DNA of 64,000 nt from Streptomyces sp. R33 (GCF_041200175.1 NZ_CP165727.1:3137501-3201500); one strand, 5' to 3'; shown: positions 16,977 through 25,522, counted from the stretch's first letter. Notes: generated from the sequence alone by a model not told the origin. Numbers and translations are program-made.

Positions 16977-18002
16977 ATGCCAGGCCGACCCCGTCCACGC
17001 CCCAGACCCCTGACCGCCGCACTCGGCCTCGCGCTGCTGCTCGCCGCGGCCCCCGCCTGCGGCAGTCCGGAATCCGCCCCCGCGCAGGCTCCGCCGGAGG
17101 CAACGGGCCGGGCCGCGCCCGACGCATCCCCGTTCTGGGTGGACCCGCAGAGCGACGCCGCCCGGCAGGTCGCCGCCTGGGAGGCCCAGGGCCGCAACAG
17201 CGACGCCCAGGTGCTGCGCCGGATCTCGGAACGGCCCATGGCCCTGTGGGGACCCGGCGACGACCCCGGTCCCGAGATCCGCCGGGCCGCGAAGAGCGCC
17301 AAGTCGGCGGGGCGGGTCCTGGTGCTCACCGCGTACAACATCCCGTACCGCGACTGCGGCCGGCACTCGGCCGGCGGGGCGAAGGACGCCACCGCCTACC
17401 GCAAGTGGATCGGCGCCTTCGCCGACGGCATCGGCGATGCCAAGGCCGTGGTCGTCCTGGAACCGGACGCCATCCCGCACATCGTGGACGGCTGCACCCG
17501 GGCCGACCGCCACGACGAGCGCCTGCGGCTCCTCGCCGAGGCCGTCACCCGGCTGAAGAAGAACCGGAACACCAAGGTCTACCTGGACGCCGGCAATCCG
17601 GCCTGGATCCCGGACCCGATGAAACTGGTCGGTCCCCTCTACAAGGCCGGGCTCGGGGAGGCCGACGGCTTCGCGCTCAACGTCTCCAACTTCCAGCCCG
17701 ACGCGGCCGGCCGGGAGTACGGCCACAGCATCTCCCGGGCCGCCCAGGGCAAGCACTTCGTCATCGACACCAGCCGCAACGGCGCAGGGCCGCTCCCCGG
17801 CGACGGCCACGAGGCCTGGTGCAATCCGCCGGGCCGAGCCCTTGGCGTCCCGCCGAGCGACCGGACGGGCGACCCGCTCGTCGACGCGTACCTCTGGATC
17901 AAGCGGCCCGGCGAATCCGACGGTCCCTGCCGCGGCGGCCCGGGGGCCGGCAAGTGGTGGGCGGACTACGCACTCGGCCTGGCCAGCCGCAGCAAGGAGT
18001 AG
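16977..18002 (+). CDS. cslZ: Glycoside hydrolase family 6 endoglucanase, CslZ-like, predicted lipoprotein
   Basis: An exported beta-1,4-glucan hydrolase of 341 residues. The N-terminus RPRPRPLTAALGLALLLAAAPAC ends in a lipobox-like PAC at about residue 23, suggesting a surface lipoprotein. GH6 motifs are present: AYNIPYRDC (catalytic-region Asp), VLEPDAIPHI (proton-donor Asp) and the closing KRPGESDGPC signature. It faces glxA-cslA, with stops 10 bp apart. In S. coelicolor and S. lividans the equivalent enzyme belongs to the cslA-glxA tip-glycan locus. The ATG has GAGGA seven bases before it. Confidence in the family is high; the symbol rests on context. Confidence 0.85.
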   Translation: MPGRPRPRPRPLTAALGLALLLAAAPACGSPESAPAQAPPEATGRAAPDASPFWVDPQSDAARQVAAWEAQGRNSDAQVLRRISERPMALWGPGDDPGPEIRRAAKSAKSAGRVLVLTAYNIPYRDCGRHSAGGAKDATAYRKWIGAFADGIGDAKAVVVLEPDAIPHIVDGCTRADRHDERLRLLAEAVTRLKKNRNTKVYLDAGNPAWIPDPMKLVGPLYKAGLGEADGFALNVSNFQPDAAGREYGHSISRAAQGKHFVIDTSRNGAGPLPGDGHEAWCNPPGRALGVPPSDRTGDPLVDAYLWIKRPGESDGPCRGGPGAGKWWADYALGLASRSKE

Positions 18003-18012
18003 GAGCCGCGGC

Positions 18013-20016
18013 CTACTCCTCGGGCTCCGGCGCGGGTGCCGGATCCGGATCCGGCTTCGGTGCCCCGACCCGGAGCCACTTCGCCACCGAGGGCGTCCCG
18101 TCCGCGTCCGTCACGAACAGCATGTACCAGCCCGGCGGCACCAGCGTCGGGTCCTTCGGCACCTCGACCGTCACCGAGCCGGCCGCCCTGGTCAGCCCGA
18201 GCTCGATCGACCGCTGCTCCACGTCCGTGGTGTGCGTGACCGCGCTCGGCCGCATCAGCCGGGCGCGCCGGATCCGCTCCGGGTGCGCCGCCTCGAAGGT
18301 GGCCCGCCCGTCCGGGCCCACCTCGGCCGGCCCGGCCCCCAGGACCGGCCGCCGCGCCGGGTCCCGGTACAGGTACGGCGGCGAGTACACCTCCAGCCGG
18401 TGCTCGAACTTCCCGAGGCGGGTGTTGTCCTTGTCCGCGAAGAGCGGGTCGGAGCCGAAGGTCGCGACCCGCCCGTCGGGCAGCAGCAGCGCCTCGGAGT
18501 GGTAGTTGCGGCCGACCGACGGATCGGCGGCCGCCACGAAGGAATCGGTGCGCGGGTAGTAGAACTGCGCCTTGTGGATGTCGCTGGCGCCCCGGCCCCG
18601 GTAGTCACGGGAGCCGCCGGTGGTGAACACGGAGTCGTCCGGCAGCAGCACGCTGCTCAGGTACCGGGTGCCCTGAGGCAGCCGCGCGGAGGAGCGGAAG
18701 ACCGGGTCGTCCTCCTTGAGGTCCACGATCGCGGTCCGGCTCGAGGACAGCTTCGACTCGCCGACCCCGCCGCCGCCCAGCACCATCACCCTCTGGTCCT
18801 GGGCCGGCGCCAGCAGGACCGAGGACGAGGTCTCCAGCCGGTCCGGGTCCTCCAGGCCCGCGACCTCGGTGAACTTGTCGGTCTTCAGGTCCCACACACC
18901 GGGCTCGCGCCCCTTGCCCTTGGGGCCGTAGCCCGCGTTGGACCCGGTGTAGAGCAGCTTGCCGCCCTGCAGGAGGAAGAGCGCGGGGTACGTGGGGAAG
19001 TACCGGAAGGGGCCCCGGGTCCACTGCTTCGTCCTCGGGTCGTAGTACTCGTTGTCGCCGGGGACGACGTCGCCCACGTCGTTGAGTCCGGACACCGCGA
19101 GCACCCGCCCGTCCTGCAGCGCCACCAGCGTCGGGTACCAGCGGGCGTCCTTCATCGGGTCGACCGGGACGTACTTCTCCGCCTTCGGGTCGAACTCGTA
19201 CGCCGACTTGATGCCCTGGAAGTCCTGCTTCTCGACGCTCAGCCGCTCGGCGAGCCCGTAGACGTTGTCGGCGTCCTTCCCCCTGAGCCCGACGACCCGG
19301 TACTGCGCGACCTCGGTCGTCAGCCCCTCGGCGCCCGCCTTCACCGCCTCGACGAAGACCCGTGCCTCCGCGGCGACCACCTTGGTCCGCCAGGGCTTCA
19401 CCTGCCCGGCGCGTCCGTACGTGATCTCGAACTCGCGCTTGGCCTTCGGAACGGTGACGTCGAACTTCGACACGTACTCCACCCCGGACGGGGACCGGAA
19501 CCGGGTGCCCTTCTTCAGCCGGGCCAGCTTGTCGGGGCTCTCGTTCTTGACCCGCATGCCGCCGCCCGCGCGGGTGACCTTGCCGTCGAGGACCTCGTAC
19601 CGGGCGGTCCCGCCCGCCACGAGCAGCCGTCCGTCGGGCAGTTGGCTGTGGCCCGAGCAGAAGAAGTCCTCCGGCGTGGGGATCTTCTTGAAGCTGTCGT
19701 CCTGCGGGTCCCACAGGACGGTGTCGAAGGTGCCCTGGTCGAACTTCTTCTGGCTGTTGCCGGACCCGGCGATCAGCAGCACCTTGCCCGTGTGCAGCAG
19801 GGCCGCGTGCATGGCGTTGATCCGGTACTCCTCCGGGAGCCGGACCTGCTCCCACGAGCCGTACTGGATCTTGTAGCTGGACTGGCCGATCTTGTACGCG
19901 TGGTAGCGCTCCTGCGCGAAGGTGAGCGCGGCGGGCGCGTTGAGCGCGGCCAGCACCACCACGGCTCCGGTGCCCAGAACGGTGTTCTTGAACTGCTTCG
20001 AAGGCCGGTACGCCAT
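18013..20016 (-). CDS. glxA: GlxA-type mononuclear radical copper oxidase
   Basis: An extracellular galactose/glyoxal-oxidase-like enzyme of 667 residues that in Streptomyces is needed for tip glycan deposition by CslA. Active-site residues can be read: C120 (FFCSGH) to cross-link with Y294 (ARWYPT), axial and equatorial ligands Y505-H506 (GRNYHSE) and H595 (AVTHTTD). An N-terminal hydrophobic segment (about 11-34) would anchor or export it. Kelch-like blades and a C-terminal Ig-like domain follow, then a Pro/Glu tail. The ATG is only 3 bp after the cslA stop, with GGGAGGG inside the cslA end, so the two are translationally linked. Slightly longer than the known S. coelicolor protein as I recall it. 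Confidence 0.93.
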   Translation of the reverse strand: MAYRPSKQFKNTVLGTGAVVVLAALNAPAALTFAQERYHAYKIGQSSYKIQYGSWEQVRLPEEYRINAMHAALLHTGKVLLIAGSGNSQKKFDQGTFDTVLWDPQDDSFKKIPTPEDFFCSGHSQLPDGRLLVAGGTARYEVLDGKVTRAGGGMRVKNESPDKLARLKKGTRFRSPSGVEYVSKFDVTVPKAKREFEITYGRAGQVKPWRTKVVAAEARVFVEAVKAGAEGLTTEVAQYRVVGLRGKDADNVYGLAERLSVEKQDFQGIKSAYEFDPKAEKYVPVDPMKDARWYPTLVALQDGRVLAVSGLNDVGDVVPGDNEYYDPRTKQWTRGPFRYFPTYPALFLLQGGKLLYTGSNAGYGPKGKGREPGVWDLKTDKFTEVAGLEDPDRLETSSSVLLAPAQDQRVMVLGGGGVGESKLSSSRTAIVDLKEDDPVFRSSARLPQGTRYLSSVLLPDDSVFTTGGSRDYRGRGASDIHKAQFYYPRTDSFVAAADPSVGRNYHSEALLLPDGRVATFGSDPLFADKDNTRLGKFEHRLEVYSPPYLYRDPARRPVLGAGPAEVGPDGRATFEAAHPERIRRARLMRPSAVTHTTDVEQRSIELGLTRAAGSVTVEVPKDPTLVPPGWYMLFVTDADGTPSVAKWLRVGAPKPDPDPAPAPEPEE

Positions 20017-20019
20017 GGC

Positions 20020-21795
20020 TCAGTTCCCTCCCGTCGGTGCGGCGAAGGCCGGCTCCGGCTCCTCTCCCGGCCCGTGGCCGAGCCCAATGTCGAGGGACCC
20101 CGCCCGGGCCGGGGCCCGGCGCTCGCGCAGCAGGGTCCAGCCCCACACGGCGACCGGCGCGAGGGCGATGAGCAGGGCGAGCACCGCCCAGGTGCGCATC
20201 GCCGCGTGCGTGTGGCCGAGGCGGACGGAGGCGGCGAGGGAGAGGGCCAGGACGGCGGCCCAGAACAGGTGGATCCGGAAGGTCATGAGCCGGTCGGGGC
20301 TGGCGCCTGCGCCCTTGGGGGTGACGACGAACCGGCCCCGGGTGCGCAGCAGGGCCGAGCCGAGGGACATCAGGTAGACGGGCGCGCAGATCGCGGACAT
20401 CGCCATGCCGGCCAGGCCGCCGGAGCCCTCGGGCTCGTGGGGGGAGATGTTGTGGCGGCGGTTCCACAGGTACAGGCCCACCTGGAGGGCGGCCGCGTCG
20501 GTGTAGAGCATGAGCCACACCTCGGAGGAGACCTGGGTGCCGGAGGCGCCCAGCCACAGGAACAGGACGCAGCTGAGGATGCCGAGCAGCCAGTTGACGG
20601 CCGTCATCGGGTAGTAGACGAGCATCAGGGTGTAGTTGAGGGCCCGCCCCGGGGGCATCCGGAACAGGCCTTTCCAGTACTGCCGGAAGAGGGTTTCGTA
20701 CGTACCCCTCGACCAGCGCAGCTGCTGCGTGAAGAAGTCGGTCCACGAGGCCGGCCCCTCCCCGACGGCGAGGACGTCGGGGGTGTAGACGGACCTCCAG
20801 AACCGCCCGGTGGCCGGATTGCGCCGGCGGTGCAGCTCGAAGCCGGTGGCCATGTCCTCGGTGAGGGAGTCGTACAGCCCGCCCACCTGCTTGAGGGCAC
20901 TGATCCGCACGGCGTTGTTGGTGCCGACGAACATGGGGGCGCCGTAGCGGTTGCCCGCGCGCTGGATCAGGGCGTGGAAGAGGTACTGCTGGGACTCGGC
21001 CGCCTTGGTGACGGACGAGGTGTAGTTGCCGTACACCTGCGGGCCGACGACGAAGGCGATGTCCGGGTCGCGGAAGAAGCCGAGCATCCGCTCCAGGAAG
21101 TTCGCCAGCGGGACGTGGTCGGTGTCGACGGAGGCGAAGAACTCGTAGTCGTCGCCGTGTGCGACGAGCCAGGCGTTGTAGTTGCCGTGCTTGGTCCGCT
21201 CCCGGTGGGGGCCCTTGCGGGTGTTCCAGCCGGCCTTGCCCTTGCGGGTGAAGTGCCGTACGCCGAGCTCCGCGCACAGGGCCCGGGCCTCGGGGTCGTC
21301 CCCCTCGTCCAGCAGCCACACGTCGAGGGGACCGTCGTGCCGCAGGGCGACCGCGCCCAGCAAGGTGCCCCGCACCAGGGTGAGCGGCTCTTTGCCGGGG
21401 ACGAACGTCGTCAGGAACGCGACCCTGGTGCCGGGTTCGGGCGGTACGGGGACCGGGTCGCGGGCGACCAGCGTGGCGTGGGCCACCGACACGACGTTGA
21501 CCAGCATGAACAGCATGATCAAGGCGATGCACACGAGCATCGCGGTATCGCACAGGACGAGCCAGCGCTCGCCGCCCTCCCGGACGGTCCGGTGCGTGGG
21601 CCAGACGAGGTAGAGCAGCAGTCCGGCCGCGGCGAGGGGGGCCAGCGCCATGAGGAGCACGGCGCGTATTCGGGTGCGGAGCTCCTCGCCCGCGAGGAGG
21701 GAGCGGTAGCCCACCCGGTAGGCGGTGCGGTCCGGCTCCGCGAACGGTCCGGCGAGGCGGCTGTGGGTCTCGTAGTCGAAGCCTTCCGGCCGCAC
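20020..21795 (-). CDS. cslA: Cellulose-synthase-like family 2 glycosyltransferase CslA
   Basis: A polytopic processive beta-glycosyltransferase, 591 residues. Two N-terminal membrane segments (about 43-100) precede the GT2 catalytic domain with its four signatures: DEGDD, DTDHVP, TEDMAT and QQLRW; four or more membrane segments follow. It is expected to make a beta-glucan-like polymer at hyphal tips, working with GlxA downstream. GTG start at 21795 has GGAGGGG close upstream. It is the first gene of a two-gene operon; the GH6 gene converges on it from the other side. Confidence 0.92.
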   Translation of the reverse strand: MRPEGFDYETHSRLAGPFAEPDRTAYRVGYRSLLAGEELRTRIRAVLLMALAPLAAAGLLLYLVWPTHRTVREGGERWLVLCDTAMLVCIALIMLFMLVNVVSVAHATLVARDPVPVPPEPGTRVAFLTTFVPGKEPLTLVRGTLLGAVALRHDGPLDVWLLDEGDDPEARALCAELGVRHFTRKGKAGWNTRKGPHRERTKHGNYNAWLVAHGDDYEFFASVDTDHVPLANFLERMLGFFRDPDIAFVVGPQVYGNYTSSVTKAAESQQYLFHALIQRAGNRYGAPMFVGTNNAVRISALKQVGGLYDSLTEDMATGFELHRRRNPATGRFWRSVYTPDVLAVGEGPASWTDFFTQQLRWSRGTYETLFRQYWKGLFRMPPGRALNYTLMLVYYPMTAVNWLLGILSCVLFLWLGASGTQVSSEVWLMLYTDAAALQVGLYLWNRRHNISPHEPEGSGGLAGMAMSAICAPVYLMSLGSALLRTRGRFVVTPKGAGASPDRLMTFRIHLFWAAVLALSLAASVRLGHTHAAMRTWAVLALLIALAPVAVWGWTLLRERRAPARAGSLDIGLGHGPGEEPEPAFAAPTGGN

Positions 21796-21883
21796 GGCCC
21801 CTCCAGTGCTCGACGCCCAGGGTCTCTCTCACCACAAAAGCTGACAAACCATGAGCATGTCGAACTGGACTCGGCCGAAAGGG

Positions 21884-22177
21884 CTACGCCAGGTGGCGTT
21901 CCACCGTTTCCACCTTCGACGTCAGCCCGTCCACCACCCCGGGCCGGATGTCGGCCTTCAGGACGAGCGACACCCGCGGCGCCCGCTCCTCCACAGCCGC
22001 CACCGCACGCTTGACCACGTCCATCACCTCGTCCCAGGACTCGCCTTCGATCGAGGTGAACATCGCGTCCGTGCGGTTCGGCAGACCCGACTCCCGTACG
22101 ACGCGCACCGCATCGGCCACGTACTCGCCGACCTCTTCGCCGACCCCCAGCGGGGTCACCGAGAACGCGACGATCAT
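21884..22177 (-). CDS. Thiamine-binding-fold protein (MTH1187/YkoF family)
   Basis: A 97-residue protein, [24 protein letters not shown]..., of the MTH1187/YkoF ferredoxin-like fold that often binds thiamine or related ligands in the cytoplasm. The conserved SxTPLGxG start and the GL..R.[10 protein letters not shown] segment are present. The start ATG overlaps the stop of the DUF3817 gene (ATGA), so both are translated as a coupled pair. The ligand is not known from sequence. Confidence 0.8.
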   Translation of the reverse strand: MIVAFSVTPLGVGEEVGEYVADAVRVVRESGLPNRTDAMFTSIEGESWDEVMDVVKRAVAAVEERAPRVSLVLKADIRPGVVDGLTSKVETVERHLA

Positions 22178-22524
22178 GCGGCGTTCGCCGCCTCGCGCCG
22201 GGCGCGGGCCGCCAGCACGCTGTCGGCCTCCTCGCGCTTGAGCAGCTTGTCCCCGTACAGGCCGCCGAAGGGCACCAGCGCGAGCACGAAGAACAGGGCC
22301 GCCTTCTTGGCCGGCCACTTCGCCTTGTTCCAGACGTCGGCCAGGAAGACCAGGTAGATGAGGAACAGGATCCCGTGCAGGCCACCGAGCGGCATCATCA
22401 GGTAGTCGATGTCGGAGATCCGGCTCAGCAGCGAGCCGAAGATCAGCAGCGCCGGGAACGACAGCGCCTCCGGGACGGAGACGAGGCGGAGGCGGTGCAG
22501 GGCGGAGGCGGTCTTGATGTCCAC
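22174..22524 (-). CDS. DUF3817 small membrane protein (second copy)
   Basis: A 116-residue paralogue of the protein at 13419-13748, with the same core ([27 protein letters not shown]) and three membrane spans. It begins [20 protein letters not shown] at a GTG (22524) with GAAGG seven to eight bases upstream. It overlaps the thiamine-binding-fold gene by 4 bp. It is divergent from the AIM24 genes, and the 21-bp element shared with copy 1 lies about 50 bp before its start. Confidence 0.85.
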   Translation of the reverse strand: MDIKTASALHRLRLVSVPEALSFPALLIFGSLLSRISDIDYLMMPLGGLHGILFLIYLVFLADVWNKAKWPAKKAALFFVLALVPFGGLYGDKLLKREEADSVLAARARREAANAA

Positions 22525-22575
22525 GTGTGAACCTTCGGGGTGGTGGCCGGGGGTCCGTCCCAGTGTCTCAGCCGC

Positions 22576-22596
22576 TTTGCGGGATCTTGACCGGGG
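22576..22596 (-). promoter_or_regulatory. Shared upstream element of DUF3817 genes (copy 2)
   Basis: The plus strand reads TTTGCG-G-GATCTTGACCGGGG, 20 of 21 bases identical to the element before the first DUF3817 gene 8.8 kb away. Orientation relative to the gene is the same. Confidence 0.5.
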
Positions 22597-22726
22597 GTCC
22601 ACAGGGGTCCGGCGGGCCCGGCGCGGGTGTGCGGCGGGTGAGTCGGGGGTGTGCGAGATGCCGCAGTCGCCGGATATGGGCCACGGGGCCCTGTTCGCCT
22701 TCGCCCGCTGCCGATAACGTCATCCC

Positions 22727-23365
22727 GTGGCTCAGTTCCGACTCCAAGGCAGCAAGGTGCTCGCCGTCGACCTGACCGGGGATGCCGTGAAAGCGAAAAA
22801 CGGCTCCATGGTTGCGTACGACGGCCAGATGACCTTCAAGAAGATGACCGGCGGCGGCGAAGGCCTCCGGGGCATGGTGACCCGTCGACTGACGGGTGAG
22901 CAGATGACCGTGATGGAAGTGCAGGGGCACGGCACCTGCTTCTTCGCCGACCGCGCGAGCGAGATCAACCTGGTGAACCTGCGCGGTGAGAAGCTCTACG
23001 TCGAATCCAGCAACCTGCTGTGCACCGACGCGGGCCTGCGCACCGGCACGACCTTCACCGGGCTGCGCGGCGCGACGACGGGCAACGGCCTGTTCACGAC
23101 GACCGTCGAGGGCTCCGGCCAGGCGGCGATCATGTCCGACGGCCCGGCGGTCGTGCTGCGCGTCAGCGGCCAGTACCCGCTCTCCGTCGACCCGGGGGCG
23201 TACATCGCGCACACGGGCAACCTCCAGCAGTCCTTCCAGTCCGGGGTGAACTTCCGGACGCTGATCGGCGAGGGCTCCGGCGAGGCGTTCCAGATCCGCT
23301 TCGAGGGCGAGGGCCTGGTCTACGTGCAGCCCAGCGAGCGCAACACCATCGGGGGCGACATCTGA
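22727..23365 (+). CDS. AIM24 family protein 1
   Basis: A 212-residue protein of the AIM24 family (domain also called TerB-N-associated or mitochondrial biogenesis AIM24; bacterial role undefined). It has no signal peptide or membrane span. The beta-rich core shows GSMVAYDGQMTF, LTVEGHG-like MEVQGHGTCFFAD and a closing GSGEAFQIRFEGEGLVYVQPSE. The GTG start has no clear Shine-Dalgarno; GATAAC about nine bases before suggests a leaderless message. Its stop overlaps the next start by one base (TGATG), making a coupled operon. Confidence 0.8.
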   Translation: MAQFRLQGSKVLAVDLTGDAVKAKNGSMVAYDGQMTFKKMTGGGEGLRGMVTRRLTGEQMTVMEVQGHGTCFFADRASEINLVNLRGEKLYVESSNLLCTDAGLRTGTTFTGLRGATTGNGLFTTTVEGSGQAAIMSDGPAVVLRVSGQYPLSVDPGAYIAHTGNLQQSFQSGVNFRTLIGEGSGEAFQIRFEGEGLVYVQPSERNTIGGDI

Positions 23366-24015
23366 TGCCGTTCCGCGAGATCAACTCGAAGATGGTCGAG
23401 GCCCAGGTGATCCCGGGGCAGAAGATGTACAGCCAGCGCGGCGCGATGCTCGCGTACCGCGGCGAGGTCTCCTTCACCCCGAGCCTGACCGGCGGTCAGG
23501 GCGGGGTGATGGGCATGATCGGGCGCCGGGTGGCGAACGAGCAGACCCCGCTGATGACGGTCGAGGGCAGCGGCACCGTGATGTTCGGCCACGGCGGCCA
23601 CCACATCCAGGTGATCGGCCTGACCGGGGAGACCCTGTACGTCGAGGCCGACCGGCTGCTCGCCTTCGACGGCACCCTGCAGCAGGGCACGATGTTCATG
23701 GGCTCGCAGGGCGGTGTCATGGGCATGGTCCGCGGCCAGGTCACCGGCCAGGGCCTGTTCACCACCACCCTCAAGGGGCACGGCTCGGTCGCGGTGATGG
23801 CCCACGGCGGGGTCATCGAACTCCCCATCACCCCGAACCGCCCGGTCCACGTCGACCCGCAGGCGTACGTGGCCCACCACGGGGACGTCAGGAACAAGCT
23901 CTCCACCGCGCTCGGCTGGCGCGACATGGTGGGGCGCGGCTCGGGCGAGGCGTTCCAGCTGGAACTCTCGGGCCAGGGAGCGGTGTACGTGCAGGCCTCG
24001 GAGGAGAAGCTGTGA
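23365..24015 (+). CDS. AIM24 family protein 2
   Basis: A 216-residue paralogue of the preceding protein, with the same sequence of motifs: QRGAMLAYRGEVSF, MTVEGSGTVMFG, LYVEADRLLAFD, GLFTTTLKGHGSVAV and GSGEAFQLELSGQGAVYVQ. It has Gly-rich turns (GGQGGVMGM twice). No export signal. It overlaps both neighbours (1 bp before, 4 bp after), so the three should be made in fixed ratio. Function unknown. Confidence 0.82.
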   Translation: MPFREINSKMVEAQVIPGQKMYSQRGAMLAYRGEVSFTPSLTGGQGGVMGMIGRRVANEQTPLMTVEGSGTVMFGHGGHHIQVIGLTGETLYVEADRLLAFDGTLQQGTMFMGSQGGVMGMVRGQVTGQGLFTTTLKGHGSVAVMAHGGVIELPITPNRPVHVDPQAYVAHHGDVRNKLSTALGWRDMVGRGSGEAFQLELSGQGAVYVQASEEKL

Positions 24016-24842
24016 ACTTTGGTCCTGTGATGGGCGGGCCGGGCGCCCCGACGGTCTTCGACCCGCACACGCTGCCCTCCGACGACAACGTGAACGCCTA
24101 CACCTTCTGCGTGGAGCTCAAGGGGAGCCAGTGGTTCCTGCAGAAGGGCAAGATGATCGCCTACTACGGGCGCATGGAGTTCAACGGCGTCGGCAACGGC
24201 CGCTTCGACCGGCTGCTGCGCACCAGCTTCCACTCGCCGATGCACGCCGCCGACTGGGTGGTGGCCGAGGGCTCGGGCAAGATGCTGCTGGCCGACCGGG
24301 CCTTCGACGTGAACTCGTACGACCTGGACAATGGGAACCTGACGATCCGGTCGGGCAACCTGCTGGCCTACCAGCCCTCGCTCGCCCTGAAGCAGTCGAT
24401 CGTGCCGGGCTTCCTGACCCTGATCGGAACGGGCAAGTTCGTGGCGGCGTCCAACGGGCCGGTGGTGTTCATGGAGCCGCCGCTGCGCGTGGACCCGCAG
24501 GCGCTGGTGGGCTGGGCGGACTGCCCGTCCCCCTGCCACCACTACGACCACGGCTACATGTCGGGGGTCATCGGCGGACTGCGCTCGCTGACCGGCATCG
24601 GCGGCAGCTCCGGCGAGGAGCACCAGTTCGAGTTCGTCGGCGCCGGGACGGTGCTGCTGCAGTCGTCGGAGATGCTGATGGCGGAGAAGGCCGTCGGAGC
24701 GGTCGGCACCGGCGCGGAATCGGCGGGCGTTCCCGGAGCCGGGTACGGCGGCGGCCACGGTCAGCAGGGCCCGCTGGGACAGCTGGGCGTGCCGCGGATG
24801 CCGGGACAGCTGGGTGACATCCAGCGGCGCCTCGGACTGTGA
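24012..24842 (+). CDS. AIM24 family protein 3 with Gly/Gln-rich tail
   Basis: The third, more diverged AIM24 paralogue, 276 residues. The core motifs are KGKMIAYYGRMEF, VAEGSGKMLLAD and EEHQFEFVGAGTVLLQSSE; the family segment before the end contains a Cys/His insertion (DCPSPCHHYDHGY) not present in the other two. About 50 residues of low-complexity Gly/Gln/Pro tail follow. GTG start overlaps the preceding TGA. The insertion could bind a metal, which is inference only. Confidence 0.8.
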   Translation: MNFGPVMGGPGAPTVFDPHTLPSDDNVNAYTFCVELKGSQWFLQKGKMIAYYGRMEFNGVGNGRFDRLLRTSFHSPMHAADWVVAEGSGKMLLADRAFDVNSYDLDNGNLTIRSGNLLAYQPSLALKQSIVPGFLTLIGTGKFVAASNGPVVFMEPPLRVDPQALVGWADCPSPCHHYDHGYMSGVIGGLRSLTGIGGSSGEEHQFEFVGAGTVLLQSSEMLMAEKAVGAVGTGAESAGVPGAGYGGGHGQQGPLGQLGVPRMPGQLGDIQRRLGL

Positions 24843-24860
24843 TCTTCGGCTTTCCATTTT

Positions 24861-24890
24861 TTGTACGTAATTCAACTTCTTAGGTAGAGT
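24861..24890 (+). promoter_or_regulatory. Promoter of the absC-like gene, leaderless
   Basis: TTGTAC (24861-24866) and TAGAGT (24885-24890) are separated by 18 bp. The A of the ATG at 24897 is seven bases past the -10, so transcription probably begins at the start codon; no Shine-Dalgarno is present. An imperfect dyad TCAACT...AGTTCA overlaps the -10, a likely autoregulatory site. The region is distinctly AT-rich. Confidence 0.65.
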
Positions 24891-24896
24891 TCACTC

Positions 24897-25382
24897 ATGG
24901 AGACCATGGAGACCGAGACGGCCACGCGCTGGCTGACCGACGCCGAGCAGTGCACCTGGCGCACCCACCTGGACGTCAGCAGACTGCTGATGCACCAGCT
25001 GGAAAAGGATCTCCAGCCTTTCGGACTCACCAACAACGACTACGAGATCCTCGTGAACCTCTCGGAGTCCGAGGACCACCGGATGCGCATGAGCGATCTC
25101 GCCACGTCGACGCTGCAGTCCAAGAGCCGGCTGTCCCACCAGATCACCCGCATGGAGACGGCCGGCCTCGTCGTCCGTGTGAACTGCGAGTCCGACCGCC
25201 GGGGGCTGTACGCCGTGCTGACGGGCGAGGGCATGGAGCTCATGCGGAAGGTCGCCCCGCACCACGTGGCGTCCGTCCGCCGGCACTTCATCGACCTGCT
25301 GCCGCCGGAGGCCCTGGCGGCGCTGCGCGCCTCGCTGGAGCCGGTCGCGAGCCACCTGCGCGACCAGCGCGGCAAGGCCTGA
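24897..25382 (+). CDS. absC: MarR family regulator, AbsC-like
   Basis: A 161-residue winged-helix regulator closely resembling, as I recall it, S. coelicolor AbsC (SCO5405), which affects antibiotic production and zinc-related genes. Visible features: LEKDLQPFGLTNNDYEILVNLSESEDHRMRMSDLA, recognition helix QSKSRLSHQITRMETAGLV and wing residues CESDRRG. It sits in the SCO5405 position of a syntenic block, which supports the symbol; metal ligands cannot be assigned from sequence alone. A hairpin terminator follows 8 bp after the stop. Confidence 0.75.
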   Translation: METMETETATRWLTDAEQCTWRTHLDVSRLLMHQLEKDLQPFGLTNNDYEILVNLSESEDHRMRMSDLATSTLQSKSRLSHQITRMETAGLVVRVNCESDRRGLYAVLTGEGMELMRKVAPHHVASVRRHFIDLLPPEALAALRASLEPVASHLRDQRGKA

Positions 25383-25390
25383 CACCGGCC

Positions 25391-25430
25391 GGACGGCACC
25401 CCGGACGGCGCCCCATCCGGGGTGCCGTCC
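25391..25430 (+). terminator. Terminator of the absC-like gene
   Basis: GGACGGCACCCCGGA (25391-25405) and TCCGGGGTGCCGTCC (25416-25430) form a perfect 15-bp stem with a ten-base loop directly after the stop codon. Confidence 0.8.
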
Positions 25431-25522
25431 CCGGCGGCAGCCCGGAGAATGGGTGGTAACGCTCGCTCGCCGGCCGCCCGCCGAGCAACCGTAAGCGCAT
25501 GGCCGGCCCGAGGAGGTCAGCC

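Noticed and set aside
17842..22014. A 1,390-codon frame antisense to glxA and cslA
   Set aside because: The sense genes have all catalytic motifs and proper starts; this frame is Arg/Val/Gly/His-rich without family features.
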